DNA of 64,000 bases from CAZFHA01 sp964518595 (GCA_964518595.1 CAZFHA010000005.1:92239-156238), one strand, 5' to 3'; positions 25,112-34,970 are shown, numbered from the stretch's first letter. Program-made: numbers and translations. Notes: generated by a model from the sequence alone, not told the origin.

Positions 25112-26581
25112 ATGAGTAAGTGTTTAGCAATTTACGATATCACTGGTATCCAGAGCTATATCTTTAAAACCCGTGAACTTCAAGACATTATTGGTGCCAG
25201 TCATTTGGTGCAAACGTTATTCGAAACATCAGATCAGGAAACAAATAAAATAAATAGAAAGTTAATATTCTCAGGTGGTGGGAATGCCATTTTATCATTT
25301 GAGACAGAGGGCGATTATAGGAAATTTAATGGATTATTCTCAAGGGAGTTACTTGAGAAATCTCCAGGTATTCAATTTGTTACTTGTTTTATTACGGAAG
25401 GTAGTGACTGGGGACGTAATCTTAGAAAGCTTTTCGATCTAGTCAATATAGTTAAACAGACACAAATACAATTTTACGGATTCAACACATTACCCCCTAT
25501 GATGCAAGCCAGTGACAATAAAGAGCAAGTTGTTGAACAATATGAAGAAGAGTGGTACTCATATACAACTTTAAAGAAAAAATTAAAAGGTAGAGATATC
25601 ACAGCTATCACGGACACAACAAGTTTTGATTATATTGGTAAGGCTTTCATTTCAGGAACTGAAAGAATGATGGCGGTTGTTCATATAGACGGTAATAATA
25701 TGGGTGAGCTTTTACGACATGCCTGTAAGCTTATCTCAAGTGCTGATGAACTAAGTAACATTTCAAAAGAGATCAACCAAGCATTTGAAGATGCAGAAAA
25801 GGTAATGAAAGATTATATTAGTGAAATAGAATCAAAGATGTATGAACGGGATAACATAGCTTATACTGACGGAAATCCTCATTACAGATTAATTTATCAA
25901 AGTGGAGATGACGTTACCTTCGTTTGTCATAGTAGTTATGCAATAACGGCAGTGTGCAAATTCTTTTCTTCTCTTTTTAGAAGAAAAGAGAAGAAAGATC
26001 TATTAATTAAAAAAATATCGGCTTGTGCAGGCATTGCTTTTATAAAACCACATTACCCCTTTGATAAAGCAGTCGAAATTGCAATGGAGGGTTGCAAGAA
26101 TGCTAAAACTGCCGCTAAATCGTCGAATAAAGAGCTTGATATTGGATTTTGGTTAGATTATCAACTAATTAAGGGAACAGATTTATCATACACAGTTACA
26201 GAGAATAGCCGGTATCATGTGCCTTACTATGTTGGTGGTTTAGATAACATACATATGGAATCTAATATAGGCGTTTTGGCTACACTTTTGGTTAAAGTAC
26301 AAAAATCAAAGAACAACAATAGCACGGAAATTCCTCGCAAAAAGCTGAAGTCAATATGGGAAGCTTTTTTGCTTGGTAATCAGGCATATGAAATTGCAAT
26401 TATGGAATCTATGGGCTACAGCTTTGCTTCAAGTTACTTCCTTTATAGGAAGCGCAGTGGAGCAACTTTTACTTTAGACAAGGCAGGTCGCTTACAAATA
26501 GGAGGAAAAAGGTGTGCAATCTACGATGCACTTGAATTAATGGATGTCCATACCGAAACTATAGAAGATTTTTTTATTTAG
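25112..26581 (+). CDS. cas10: Cas10, HD-less type III-D form with SGDD palm motif
   Basis: I start at 25112 (489 aa), 5 nt after GGAGG. It is much shorter than typical Cas10 and has no N-terminal HD nuclease. The first palm (1-105) includes FSGGGNAILSF (53-63). The second palm has HIDGNNMGEL (191-200) and YQSGDDVTF (262-270), the equivalent of the GGDD cyclase motif with Ser for the first Gly. The two acidic residues are intact, so cyclic oligoadenylate synthesis is possible. Cas10 without HD should not cut DNA. The adjacent CARF gene supports cyclase activity. Confidence 0.88.
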   Translation: MSKCLAIYDITGIQSYIFKTRELQDIIGASHLVQTLFETSDQETNKINRKLIFSGGGNAILSFETEGDYRKFNGLFSRELLEKSPGIQFVTCFITEGSDWGRNLRKLFDLVNIVKQTQIQFYGFNTLPPMMQASDNKEQVVEQYEEEWYSYTTLKKKLKGRDITAITDTTSFDYIGKAFISGTERMMAVVHIDGNNMGELLRHACKLISSADELSNISKEINQAFEDAEKVMKDYISEIESKMYERDNIAYTDGNPHYRLIYQSGDDVTFVCHSSYAITAVCKFFSSLFRRKEKKDLLIKKISACAGIAFIKPHYPFDKAVEIAMEGCKNAKTAAKSSNKELDIGFWLDYQLIKGTDLSYTVTENSRYHVPYYVGGLDNIHMESNIGVLATLLVKVQKSKNNNSTEIPRKKLKSIWEAFLLGNQAYEIAIMESMGYSFASSYFLYRKRSGATFTLDKAGRLQIGGKRCAIYDALELMDVHTETIEDFFI

Positions 26582-26595
26582 GGAGGTGATGTACT

Positions 26596-28770
26596 GTGAA
26601 TGGCTATATTAAAATGACACTATTATCTGATACATGTGTAGCAACTGGTTTTAGTATCTCTGGAATAGTTGACGAGGAGATTTCGCGAGATGATTTTGGA
26701 ATACCATTTATCCCAGCCAAGAGAATTTTTGGAATTATGCGTCAACAGGCTATGGATTTATCTGGATTTACAGATCAATCTAATGATCGGATGATTAACA
26801 GAATTTTTGGTGCTGCTGGTATGGAAGAGGGTGCTTTGCTAACGCTAAGGAATGGTTATTTAGAAGCTTATGATAACTTAAAACATCGCTTAAATTGGGA
26901 GCTAGAGCAGGGAGATAAGCTTTCAAAGGATATACTATCTCCCTGGCAAATAACCAATTACTTTTGTAGCATTCGTTCTCAGACTGCTCTCGAATGTGGT
27001 ATAGCAAAAGATAATTCTTTGAGAACAATTCAAGCCATAAGAAGGGGCAACATTTTCTTTTTTCCACTTCGACTAGATAACAGTAGTGATGTAGAAAAAC
27101 AGTTTGTTAAAGATGTTATATCTTGCGTGCGTCATATAGGCTCAAGCCGTAATAGAGGTTTAGGGTATGTGCAATGTGAGTGGATAGAAGATGATGGTCT
27201 AGCTACTGAATCTACTGATAATATTGGCTCATCTAAATCTTTGAAGTTTTGCATTACTTTGGAGGCGGATACAGTATTAGGAGGCGATTATATTCCAGCA
27301 TCAGCAATCCTAGGTATATGTGCGAGCAAATATATAAAGCAAAATCTATCAAGTTCAGCATTCGCTCATGAAGATCAGGGATTCCGCGAACTTTTTCTTG
27401 ATGGTGAACTTAAGATAAGTAATGCTTATCCAACCGAAGATGGATGTTCAGTAATTCCTGTACCTGACTGTTTCAAAAAATGTAAGGATGAAAACGATTC
27501 AAGGCTTTTTAATTTATTGCAGATCGATCAGACAGTTGAGGAGCGAAAATTTGTTTCTCCAAAGTATAAATATATTAGTCACTCGGATAAAAATATTCGT
27601 TATCATATACCACAGCAAAAACTTGCTTTTCACCATCGGCGTGGTAGTAATCCTGCGGCAGGTAGTACTAATACTGATGACGGTCAATTTTTTGAGTATG
27701 ATAGCATTGTTGCGGGTACGAAGTTTATAGGTGAAATGCATTTGGATTCCAAAAGTAAGCACAATTTAGCAGATATAAAGAAGTTACTAGATAATCAATT
27801 TGCTTCGTTAGGTAAATCAAAAAAAACTCAATATGGAGATTGTAGATTTACCATAAGTGATGCTAAAGTGACTGATTCAGATTCAGATTATGAGTATGAT
27901 TTGGATGATGGACAGATTAGTTTGTTATTGACTTCTGACTTAATTAATTTAAATCAATATGGTGAACCATCTTTATCTATAAGTGATTTAGAGGGATTAC
28001 TCAGAGGCTTGCTTGAAGATGATTTTCTTCAAATAGATAAAGAGCATTCCTATTTTACACGATCTCAATATGGTAGCTTTAATGCTAAGCACAGGATGCC
28101 AACCGCTGTCTTATCTTGTTTTGGAAAGGGGTCCGTGGTTACAATAAAATCAGACAAATGTGATGCTATTGCACGCTCTGTATCTCATCTATTTTTTGGT
28201 GAAATGACAAACGTGGGCTATGGGCGATTAATTGTGTTACCAAAGCAAGAAGATAGAATCTTTGCCGTGTATCAGAGTAAAAAATTCTGTGAGTTAGCAA
28301 AGGTGGAAAGTCCAACATTTGATACACTTTTTTTACAACTCCAAAAACAGTTTTATCTAAAACGTGGACTTACAAAGTTATATACAGATACGTTAACTGG
28401 ACTTTGGGGAAATGTTGATAAGGTCTTAAATAATTCTGTTGTTAAAAGTCCTTTATTTTATTTATATGATCAGTGTTTAACAATTAAAACAATTTATGAG
28501 CTTCATACTGTTATAACTTGTAAAATGGATAATGGATCAACATCAGCTAAGGCATTCTATAATGATTTATATGAAGCTTTAGGCTTTGAACTTCTCGAGA
28601 ATAAACAGAGCTTGAAGTATAAAAGGTATCCTTCGTGGGATAGTCTAATTGAAGGTAACTTAGGATGCATCTTCGAAGAGGTTCTGGATAAGGATGAGAT
28701 GTATATTGCTGTAATCATGACATTGTGTCAAAAGGCAATTTTTAAAAGGAGGAGAAATGAGAATGAATAA
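26596..28770 (+). CDS. csx10: Csx10-containing fusion (Cas7-Cas5-like), type III-D
   Basis: Start is GTG 26596 after GGGAGGTGATG; 724 aa. Residues 1-195 form a RAMP/Cas7-like domain with IPFIPAKRIFGIMRQQ and a glycine-rich HIGSSRNRGLGYV loop. About 210-560 resembles Csx10 (Cas5 homologue), including YIPASAILGICA, LAFHHRRGSNPAAG and FFEYDSIVAGTKFIGEM. The last 150 residues are helical and could be a Cas11-like part. The same order, Cas7-Cas5-Cas11, occurs in the III-Dv effector known from cyanobacteria. Domain borders are my estimate. Confidence 0.75.
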   Translation: MNGYIKMTLLSDTCVATGFSISGIVDEEISRDDFGIPFIPAKRIFGIMRQQAMDLSGFTDQSNDRMINRIFGAAGMEEGALLTLRNGYLEAYDNLKHRLNWELEQGDKLSKDILSPWQITNYFCSIRSQTALECGIAKDNSLRTIQAIRRGNIFFFPLRLDNSSDVEKQFVKDVISCVRHIGSSRNRGLGYVQCEWIEDDGLATESTDNIGSSKSLKFCITLEADTVLGGDYIPASAILGICASKYIKQNLSSSAFAHEDQGFRELFLDGELKISNAYPTEDGCSVIPVPDCFKKCKDENDSRLFNLLQIDQTVEERKFVSPKYKYISHSDKNIRYHIPQQKLAFHHRRGSNPAAGSTNTDDGQFFEYDSIVAGTKFIGEMHLDSKSKHNLADIKKLLDNQFASLGKSKKTQYGDCRFTISDAKVTDSDSDYEYDLDDGQISLLLTSDLINLNQYGEPSLSISDLEGLLRGLLEDDFLQIDKEHSYFTRSQYGSFNAKHRMPTAVLSCFGKGSVVTIKSDKCDAIARSVSHLFFGEMTNVGYGRLIVLPKQEDRIFAVYQSKKFCELAKVESPTFDTLFLQLQKQFYLKRGLTKLYTDTLTGLWGNVDKVLNNSVVKSPLFYLYDQCLTIKTIYELHTVITCKMDNGSTSAKAFYNDLYEALGFELLENKQSLKYKRYPSWDSLIEGNLGCIFEEVLDKDEMYIAVIMTLCQKAIFKRRRNENE

Positions 28771-30037
28771 GAGTAATTTCATCGTGAAAAAAGTCTATAT
28801 TAAAGGATTACTAAAAGCTTGTTCATCTTTTCTAATAAGTACTAGTGATCAGGTATATGATTTAGCTCCATTAAAAGATGCTGAAGGAAGACCATTTATT
28901 CCTGGAAGTAGCATTGCAGGAGTCCTACGGGATTTATTTGAGGATCCAATAGAATTTTTTGGTCATATAAATGATACTGAAAAAGAAACCAGACAAAGCT
29001 CATTGATTACCTATGATTGTTTTTTGTCTGATGAATCAATATGGAAATCAAGTGTTCGTGACAATATAAAACTAAAATCCAATGAGAAGATAGTCGAGAG
29101 CGGTAAGTTAGCCCAATATGAAGTGGTTGAATCAGGTTGTATTTTTGATTTTATGCTTGAACTAACAATTAGACAAAATGATAACGAAAAAGTGATGCTT
29201 AGCTATCTCAATGGAATAATTTCATCTCTCAAAGCTGGCATCAGAATAGGTTCTAAAACGAGACGAGGATTAGGTCTATTTAAGTTGAGTAGTATTGAAA
29301 TCAAATTTATTGCTGGTGAAAATGCTTATGAAGAGTATGTCAATTTTAACTGGAAGACATCTAAGTTTATTAAGTATGAGGACTGGGTGGTTGAAGAACC
29401 TAATAGTCTAGTAAAGAAACATACCTGTGAGAATTTAACGCTTCCAGTTATTTGTCAAGGTACGTTGATAATTCGTACATATGATGATTCTTTGGAAACA
29501 GACTTTGAAATGGTAAAAACAAATGGTATTCCCACAATTCCGGCTTCCTCCTGGAATGGATTCTTTAGGAGCCAGGCGAGGCGCATATTGTGTGATTTAG
29601 GTATTGTAGAGAAAAACTGCGATCCATTGCTTAGGGAAATATTTGGGGCTGATTTAAACGATGATAGCAAAAAAGCCTCTAATATTACTTTCTTGGACTC
29701 TATACTAAACGTTTCTGATAAGAATAAAAATTGGATGCAAACAAATGTTAAAATTGATCGATTTACTCAAGGGGCTTGTGATGGTGCACTTTACACTTCA
29801 CGTCCAGCTGCTAATTTTCAGACTGATCTCAGTCTAAGTTTGAAGAATCCTAAACTATGGATGTGGGACTTAATTCGTTTGATTATATTGGATATCAATG
29901 ATGGGTATGCTGCTCTAGGAGGACAGACGAGCATTGGACGTGGGATTTTACAAATTGATTTGTCTAAAGCTAAGCTTCAGGGGAGTTCGAATTACGAGCA
30001 ACTTAGTGCAAAAATTGCAGAAATGGTAGGTGCCTAA
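28757..30037 (+). CDS. Double Cas7 (two fused RAMP domains), type III-D backbone
   Basis: The 426-aa protein overlaps the previous gene by 14 nt and starts after AGGAGG (ATG 28757 or 28763). Two RAMP units are visible: residues 1-195 with PFIPGSSIAGVLRDLFED and IGSKTRRGLGLF, and 220-426 with PTIPASSWNGFFRSQARRIL and LGGQTSIGRGIL. Each has the proline-glycine helix start and the G-rich loop of Cas7/Csm3-like subunits. A conserved acidic residue for RNA cleavage probably lies after each PxxPGSS-like motif, but I cannot point to it with certainty. Confidence 0.78.
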   Translation: MRMNKSNFIVKKVYIKGLLKACSSFLISTSDQVYDLAPLKDAEGRPFIPGSSIAGVLRDLFEDPIEFFGHINDTEKETRQSSLITYDCFLSDESIWKSSVRDNIKLKSNEKIVESGKLAQYEVVESGCIFDFMLELTIRQNDNEKVMLSYLNGIISSLKAGIRIGSKTRRGLGLFKLSSIEIKFIAGENAYEEYVNFNWKTSKFIKYEDWVVEEPNSLVKKHTCENLTLPVICQGTLIIRTYDDSLETDFEMVKTNGIPTIPASSWNGFFRSQARRILCDLGIVEKNCDPLLREIFGADLNDDSKKASNITFLDSILNVSDKNKNWMQTNVKIDRFTQGACDGALYTSRPAANFQTDLSLSLKNPKLWMWDLIRLIILDINDGYAALGGQTSIGRGILQIDLSKAKLQGSSNYEQLSAKIAEMVGA

Positions 30038-30038
30038 T

Positions 30039-30650
30039 ATGCATAACAAAGATAAGGGATATAATTTTCCCAAATTAGTAGCTGTTTCTCCTAGGGAGTG
30101 CACAGCGGTTAAGTTTGATATAGGTATGATTTCTGATATAGCTAAACCATTTGAAGATTGCTTTGTTTACTGGCAGTCTGCAGAGATTGTTGATTTTGGT
30201 TATTACAAAAATGGGAATATCATTTTGAATCAATATACCCCTAATTATGAATTGCTTCAAGAGTTAAGAATTTTTAACCAAAGTGGGGAACTACGTGTCT
30301 GGAAGCATTCAGGAAAACTAAGATACCGCATTCGCAAAGATGGAATAATTGAAAATAAAAATCTTGCAGAAAAGAATTGCCTTATACAAAAAGTTAGGCT
30401 TTGGGGTACATCAGCAAGGCAAGAGGATAATTTTATGGTAGTAACAGAAGAGCGCGGATCACGACTATCTTTCCCTGTAAACATGGGAGCGAATCATGAG
30501 GGTAGTGAGATAAGTATTTTTTTAGAAGAGTATCGCTATATTAAAGAGGATGAGAATGGTTGTATTTATTTTTATGATAGACGATTTTCACGTCTCTTTG
30601 TGAAATCAGGTTCCGACTATATTGAAATGGAGGTAATGCTGAATGACTAA
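30039..30650 (+). CDS. csx19: Csx19-like type III-D subunit
   Basis: The 203-aa protein (ATG 30039; the frame also opens with GTG 9 nt earlier) contains LLQELRIFNQSGELRVWKHSGKLRYRIR and VRLWGTSARQ, the pattern of the TIGR03984/Csx19 family found only in type III-D loci. It has no RAMP features. Its role in the III-D effector is structural in the known complex. It sits between the double Cas7 and the large Cas7 gene, as in III-D loci elsewhere. (Only short stretches of the quoted motif are diagnostic: ELRIFN and LWGT.). Confidence 0.75.
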   Translation: MHNKDKGYNFPKLVAVSPRECTAVKFDIGMISDIAKPFEDCFVYWQSAEIVDFGYYKNGNIILNQYTPNYELLQELRIFNQSGELRVWKHSGKLRYRIRKDGIIENKNLAEKNCLIQKVRLWGTSARQEDNFMVVTEERGSRLSFPVNMGANHEGSEISIFLEEYRYIKEDENGCIYFYDRRFSRLFVKSGSDYIEMEVMLND

Positions 30651-32565
30651 GTTTATTAATCCCTATGCTTTTGTAAATCTACCAACTGAGTGCAACCGTA
30701 GTGGGTCAAAGAATAAAGGAAATCTGTCAGGTAAGATAGAGTGTTTATTATATCCTCGCACACACATGTTTATTCCCAATACAACAAATGACTCAGTCTT
30801 TGGGGAAAAAGGTAGTTATGATTTTTTTTCCTATAGTAATTTAGCAAATAAAAGCAATCCTCCACCAACAGAACCAGTTATTCCGGGTTCGAGCTTGCGA
30901 GGCGAAATTCGGGCACTTTATGAAGCTCTTACAAATTCCTGCCTAAGCAACATTGATAACCAGTCTGTTTTGAGCAAAAGGCTTTCTATTCCAGGAGCTA
31001 TGGGGATAATAAAAAAGGAAAATAATGTTTATACACTATACCAAGCTCAAAAATACATGGCTTGTTATAGTAGTTGTAACAAGGATAGTACCGTTAAACG
31101 TTTTAATGGCGCACCGTGTGGAAAATACTTTAAAACAGATAAACTTAAGGAGGGACAAAAAGTCTTTTTTAAATCAAGTGGGAAAAAATACGGAGGCAAT
31201 AACTATATGCCTGTCACGGTTGATGAAATAAGTTTAAGCAAAAAAGATGGATTTAAAGAAGGCTATATTCTGATAGGTGCACCGTTTAAAGCTGGCAAGA
31301 GACAAAAACATCACTTCACAATTGCTTGCATGGAAAGTGATTCTAAAGGAAGAGCTATTAATTCAAATGAACTAAATAATCTTGAAACTGTTTTGGACAT
31401 CTACAAAAAAAATAATGAAAAAGAAGACGAAAAATACCTTAGCTACAGTGTAAATCTTGAGATTCTCAAAAACAATAAATCTGGTGAAATTCCTGTGTTT
31501 TATAAACTCGTGGGTGAAAAATTATACTTGTCTCCTGCCTGTATTTCTAGGGAAGTGTATTACAATACATTGAGGAATCTATTAGAGAAAGGTAATTACA
31601 ATCCCTGTCATTCTAAAGATCAGGTATGCCCGGCTTGTAACTTGTTTGGATTTGTGTCTTCTGGGAAAAAAATTACTGAAACAATGGCTGGCAGATTAAG
31701 ATTTTCCGACGCCAAAATTATGTATGCTGGCAATATTGAAAGACTTTTCGAAAACCCCAAACCCTTAAAGATACTAGGTTCCCCTAAACTATCAACTACT
31801 GAGTTTTACTTGCACACACCAAATTTTAATAATCGTGAGCAGTCTAAATTAAAAAAACATGGTGCCGAAATGTGGACTTATGATGCTGCTTTTGATCAGG
31901 AGAATGGTAATAGGATCAACACATTAAGTAAGTATACAGCTAGAATTAAAGGGAGAAAATTCTATTGGCAACATAAGGGGATGGCAGATCCTTTCAATAA
32001 TAATCAAAGCACTTTAAATGAAAATATGAGCTACACTGCAAGGCTATTAAAGCCATGTGTAATACCTGATGAAAAGAATAAGAGTTCAAACCTAGACTAT
32101 CATTTTAGGTTTGAAATATTCTTTGACATGCTCACCAAGGAGGAATTAGACAAGCTCATTGCAACACTTCACTTAGGTGGAAATGGATATCACTCAATCG
32201 GTCATGGTAAACCCTTAGGAATGGGAAGCTCCAAAATTGAGGTTTGTAAGGTAGTATTAAGAAATTTACGTCTTGAAGGTGGACGAATCATAAGAGATAC
32301 AGACAAGCCATATACATTTGAAATTAAACCATTAAAAGAGATTTTTGCTGATCACCCTGATTCTATAAGTCAAATTGAAAAGTTAGTAGAAATACATGAC
32401 TTTTCATTCAAAATTAAATATCCAGAATTGGCGACGTGGTTTCAAAAAAATCGCGGTAAAAATAAACCTGTTATAGATGAGGTTTTGAAAGATATTCCTT
32501 TGGGTATAGTATCAGATGAAGAACTAGAGAAAGTAGTTTCTTTGAATAGTGAGAAAATAGTTTAA
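30643..32565 (+). CDS. Large Cas7-family RAMP protein with insertion (TIGR03986 type)
   Basis: The 640-aa protein overlaps csx19 by 8 nt. It opens with FINPYAFVNLP and continues with EPVIPGSSLRGEIRALYE (about 78-95), signatures of the TIGR03986 RAMP family. A cysteine pair CPACNLFG near 328 suggests a zinc site, and GHGKPLGMGS near 525 is the glycine-rich RAMP loop. The long middle region is the insertion typical of this family. It is the last gene before array 1 and would complete the III-D backbone. Confidence 0.8.
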   Translation: MTKFINPYAFVNLPTECNRSGSKNKGNLSGKIECLLYPRTHMFIPNTTNDSVFGEKGSYDFFSYSNLANKSNPPPTEPVIPGSSLRGEIRALYEALTNSCLSNIDNQSVLSKRLSIPGAMGIIKKENNVYTLYQAQKYMACYSSCNKDSTVKRFNGAPCGKYFKTDKLKEGQKVFFKSSGKKYGGNNYMPVTVDEISLSKKDGFKEGYILIGAPFKAGKRQKHHFTIACMESDSKGRAINSNELNNLETVLDIYKKNNEKEDEKYLSYSVNLEILKNNKSGEIPVFYKLVGEKLYLSPACISREVYYNTLRNLLEKGNYNPCHSKDQVCPACNLFGFVSSGKKITETMAGRLRFSDAKIMYAGNIERLFENPKPLKILGSPKLSTTEFYLHTPNFNNREQSKLKKHGAEMWTYDAAFDQENGNRINTLSKYTARIKGRKFYWQHKGMADPFNNNQSTLNENMSYTARLLKPCVIPDEKNKSSNLDYHFRFEIFFDMLTKEELDKLIATLHLGGNGYHSIGHGKPLGMGSSKIEVCKVVLRNLRLEGGRIIRDTDKPYTFEIKPLKEIFADHPDSISQIEKLVEIHDFSFKIKYPELATWFQKNRGKNKPVIDEVLKDIPLGIVSDEELEKVVSLNSEKIV

Positions 32566-32603
32566 AAAGATAAGAATAGCAAAGAAAAATATCTATAGTC
32601 TTG

Positions 32604-32774
32604 GGTGCGAACCTGAAGTGGTGGGCAAAACTCTGGAGGATTCGCACCAGATTTAATTAGGAAATGACCTCTATTTGATTCTGTGTAGAATTATTAGCTA
32701 CAAAACGAAAGATTTTATTGTATATTTAGTAGTGTTTTGTGTTAAAGTATAGATAGTTTTTGTTTAACTTTGCT
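32604..32774 (+). promoter_or_regulatory. Leader of CRISPR array 1
   Basis: GGTGCGAA (32604-32611) and TTCGCACC (32641-32648) bound a 45-nt element that recurs in the leaders of arrays 2 and 3, each time ending exactly 126 nt before the first repeat. The proximal part of this leader differs from the other two except for the last few bases before the repeat (TTTGCT). Confidence 0.8.
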
Positions 32775-34083
32775 GTCGACTTCCTCACGGGAGTCGTGGA
32801 TTGAAATCAAGAGCCTGTCATAAAATCTCGCCAATCTTTGGTCGACTTCCTCACGGGAGTCGTGGATTGAAATGCCCTGTTGGAGCTTTTTGAATTCGTC
32901 TACTGTCGTCGACTTCCTCACGGGAGTCGTGGATTGAAATATATCGCCGGACCAAGATAGCCGATAAAACAGCCTTGTCGACTTCCTCACGGGAGTCGTG
33001 GATTGAAATATCCCTTGCGGTGACTATTGCGCACCCCGGCGTGTCGACTTCCTCACGGGAGTCGTGGATTGAAATATCTTGTGCCGATTCCGTGTAAATG
33101 CAAGGCCGAGTCGACTTCCTCACGGGAGTCGTGGATTGAAATAAAACCTGCCGGGAGTTGGGAAGCCGGGACTTTTCGTCGACTTCCTCACGGGAGTCGT
33201 GGATTGAAATTGTGAATCCATAGCCAGCTTGAAGATTATAGCTGTCGACTTCCTCACGGGAGTCGTGGATTGAAATAATTACGAGACACTAGACGGAAGC
33301 CACCACCAAAGTCGACTTCCTCACGGGAGTCGTGGATTGAAATCGGGCTAGAATTTGCCCAATTTAAGATGCTGCAAAGTCGACTTCCTCACGGGAGTCG
33401 TGGATTGAAATCAAGAATAATATTAAGTATATCTAGTTCTTCAAGTCGACTTCCTCACGGGAGTCGTGGATTGAAATCGTTTAAGGTAGCCAAACCGTTA
33501 GCGACTCCTAAGTCGACTTCCTCACGGGAGTCGTGGATTGAAATTTCGGCCGCCTCTTGGGCGATCTGCTCGGGTGTTGTCGACTTCCTCACGGGAGTCG
33601 TGGATTGAAATCTAATCATTACGCCTTTAGCAGGAGTCTTCTTTTTGTCGACTTCCTCACGGGAGTCGTGGATTGAAATCGTAGAAAAGGTACTGAGAAC
33701 ACTTATACATGAGTCGACTTCCTCACGGGAGTCGTGGATTGAAATCCTGAATACCTTGAATACCCGGTTCCCCTTGGTCGTCGACTTCCTCACGGGAGTC
33801 GTGGATTGAAATACCAGTTACTTCATCTCGATAAGTTGATTTACCGAAGTCGACTTCCTCACGGGAGTCGTGGATTGAAATATGTAGACCACGTGGGTAG
33901 ATACGTGAAAAGTGTGTCGACTTCCTCACGGGAGTCGTGGATTGAAATTCCCCAGAGAAGATGGCTCTACTAAACTTGGGTTGTCGACTTCCTTACAGAA
34001 GTCGTGGATTGAATTTGTTGTAAGGTGAGGGGTTCGATCCCCCTCATCTCATCGACTCCCTCCCAAAAAGTCGTGAATTAAAC
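32775..34083 (+). CRISPR. CRISPR array 1: 18 intact repeats plus two decayed repeats
   Basis: Repeats are 33 nt, begin GTCGACTTCC, contain an 8-bp stem with loop TCAC, and end GGATTGAAAT: a type I-C repeat. Spacers are 33-36 nt. Repeat 19 (33983-34015) has several changes and repeat 20 (34051-34083) is strongly decayed, marking the leader-distal end. The last spacer resembles a tRNA 3' arm. The array lies between the III-D operon and cas5. Confidence 0.98.
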
Positions 34084-34304
34084 TCTGCAGTCTGCATCAA
34101 TAATTTATCTAGCAATACCGAACGGGGGCAAGGATTAGTTCGTTTCTTTAACCCTGCATAGTGGCCTAAAGGGGGCAGTTGTGACGGGGGATGAATTTTT
34201 TGGGGGGCGTGGGGATTGGAATTTTTGTGGCGATAGCCTTGGTGCTTTTATATAGAGCTAAGTCAATCAGCTATTTTGAAGAGAGAAAGGAGGAGTGTAC
34301 TGCT
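34084..34304 (+). promoter_or_regulatory. Region before cas5 with a possible promoter
   Basis: TTGTGG (34225-34230) and TTATAT (34248-34253) are spaced by 17 nt and could drive cas5 to cas2 now that cas3 is far away. The frame upstream of the cas5 start stays open and encodes a hydrophobic stretch, but Cas5 homology begins only at 34305. Confidence 0.35.
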
Positions 34305-34970
34305 ATGGGATATGGAATTAAGCTGGAGGTGTGGGGTGAACGGGCTCTGTTTAGCCGTCCTGAGATGAAGGTGGAGCGGGTCAGTTATGACTGTATAACC
34401 CCCTCGGCTGCTCGGGGGCTTTTGGAGGCGATTTATTGGAAACCGGCTATTCGCTGGGTTATTGATCGCATTTATGTTTGCAAACCCATTGCCTTTAGCA
34501 ATATTCGCCGCAACGAGTTGGCGGTGAAGGGGAACAGCCGCAGTGCCCGGACTGCTATGGAAGGACGGGGAGCGGTGGAGTCTTTGTACGCTGCCGATCA
34601 TATTCAGCAGCGGGCGGCTATGGTGCTCACCGATGTGCGTTATGTCATTGAAGCTCATTTTGAGTTGACGGAGCGGGCTGGGGAGTTGGATAGCCGGGAG
34701 AAGCATTACAATATGGCGCTGCGGCGGATGGGCAAGGGGCAGTGTTTTCATCAGCCCTGTCTAGGATGTCGGGAGTTTCCGGCTCATTTTCGCTTGTGGG
34801 AAGATCAGGAGGGGGTAAGGATTCCAACGGCCTATGAGGGCGAAAAAGATTTGGGATTTATGCTTTTTGATTTGGACTACTCTCAGGGGGACGAGATCGT
34901 TCCGATGTTTTTTCGGGCGGTTTTGCGTGATGGCGTGCTGCAGGTGCGGGGATGTGAGGTGCTGCGATGA
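34305..34970 (+). CDS. cas5: Type I-C Cas5 (Cas5d) crRNA-processing endonuclease
   Basis: I start at 34305 (221 aa), where MGYGIKLEVWGERALFSRPE begins; AGGAGG lies 11 nt upstream. The conserved KVERVSYDCITPSAARGLLE block and the WKPAIRW stretch identify I-C Cas5, which replaces Cas6 by cutting the repeat at the base of its stem and keeps an 11-nt handle. It should also process the pseudo-repeat RNA if the altered stem is accepted. It overlaps cas8c by 4 nt. Confidence 0.93.
   Translation: MGYGIKLEVWGERALFSRPEMKVERVSYDCITPSAARGLLEAIYWKPAIRWVIDRIYVCKPIAFSNIRRNELAVKGNSRSARTAMEGRGAVESLYAADHIQQRAAMVLTDVRYVIEAHFELTERAGELDSREKHYNMALRRMGKGQCFHQPCLGCREFPAHFRLWEDQEGVRIPTAYEGEKDLGFMLFDLDYSQGDEIVPMFFRAVLRDGVLQVRGCEVLR

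Noticed and set aside
32742..33929. Long frames on both strands within array 1, with repeated SIHDSREEVD or RLPHGSRGLK
   Set aside because: These are translations of the CRISPR repeat and spacers, not genes. The same holds for arrays 2 and 3.
34191..34304. N-terminal extension of cas5 with a hydrophobic stretch
   Set aside because: Cas5 homology starts at 34305 and the extension has no ribosome site of quality; family length fits the shorter form.
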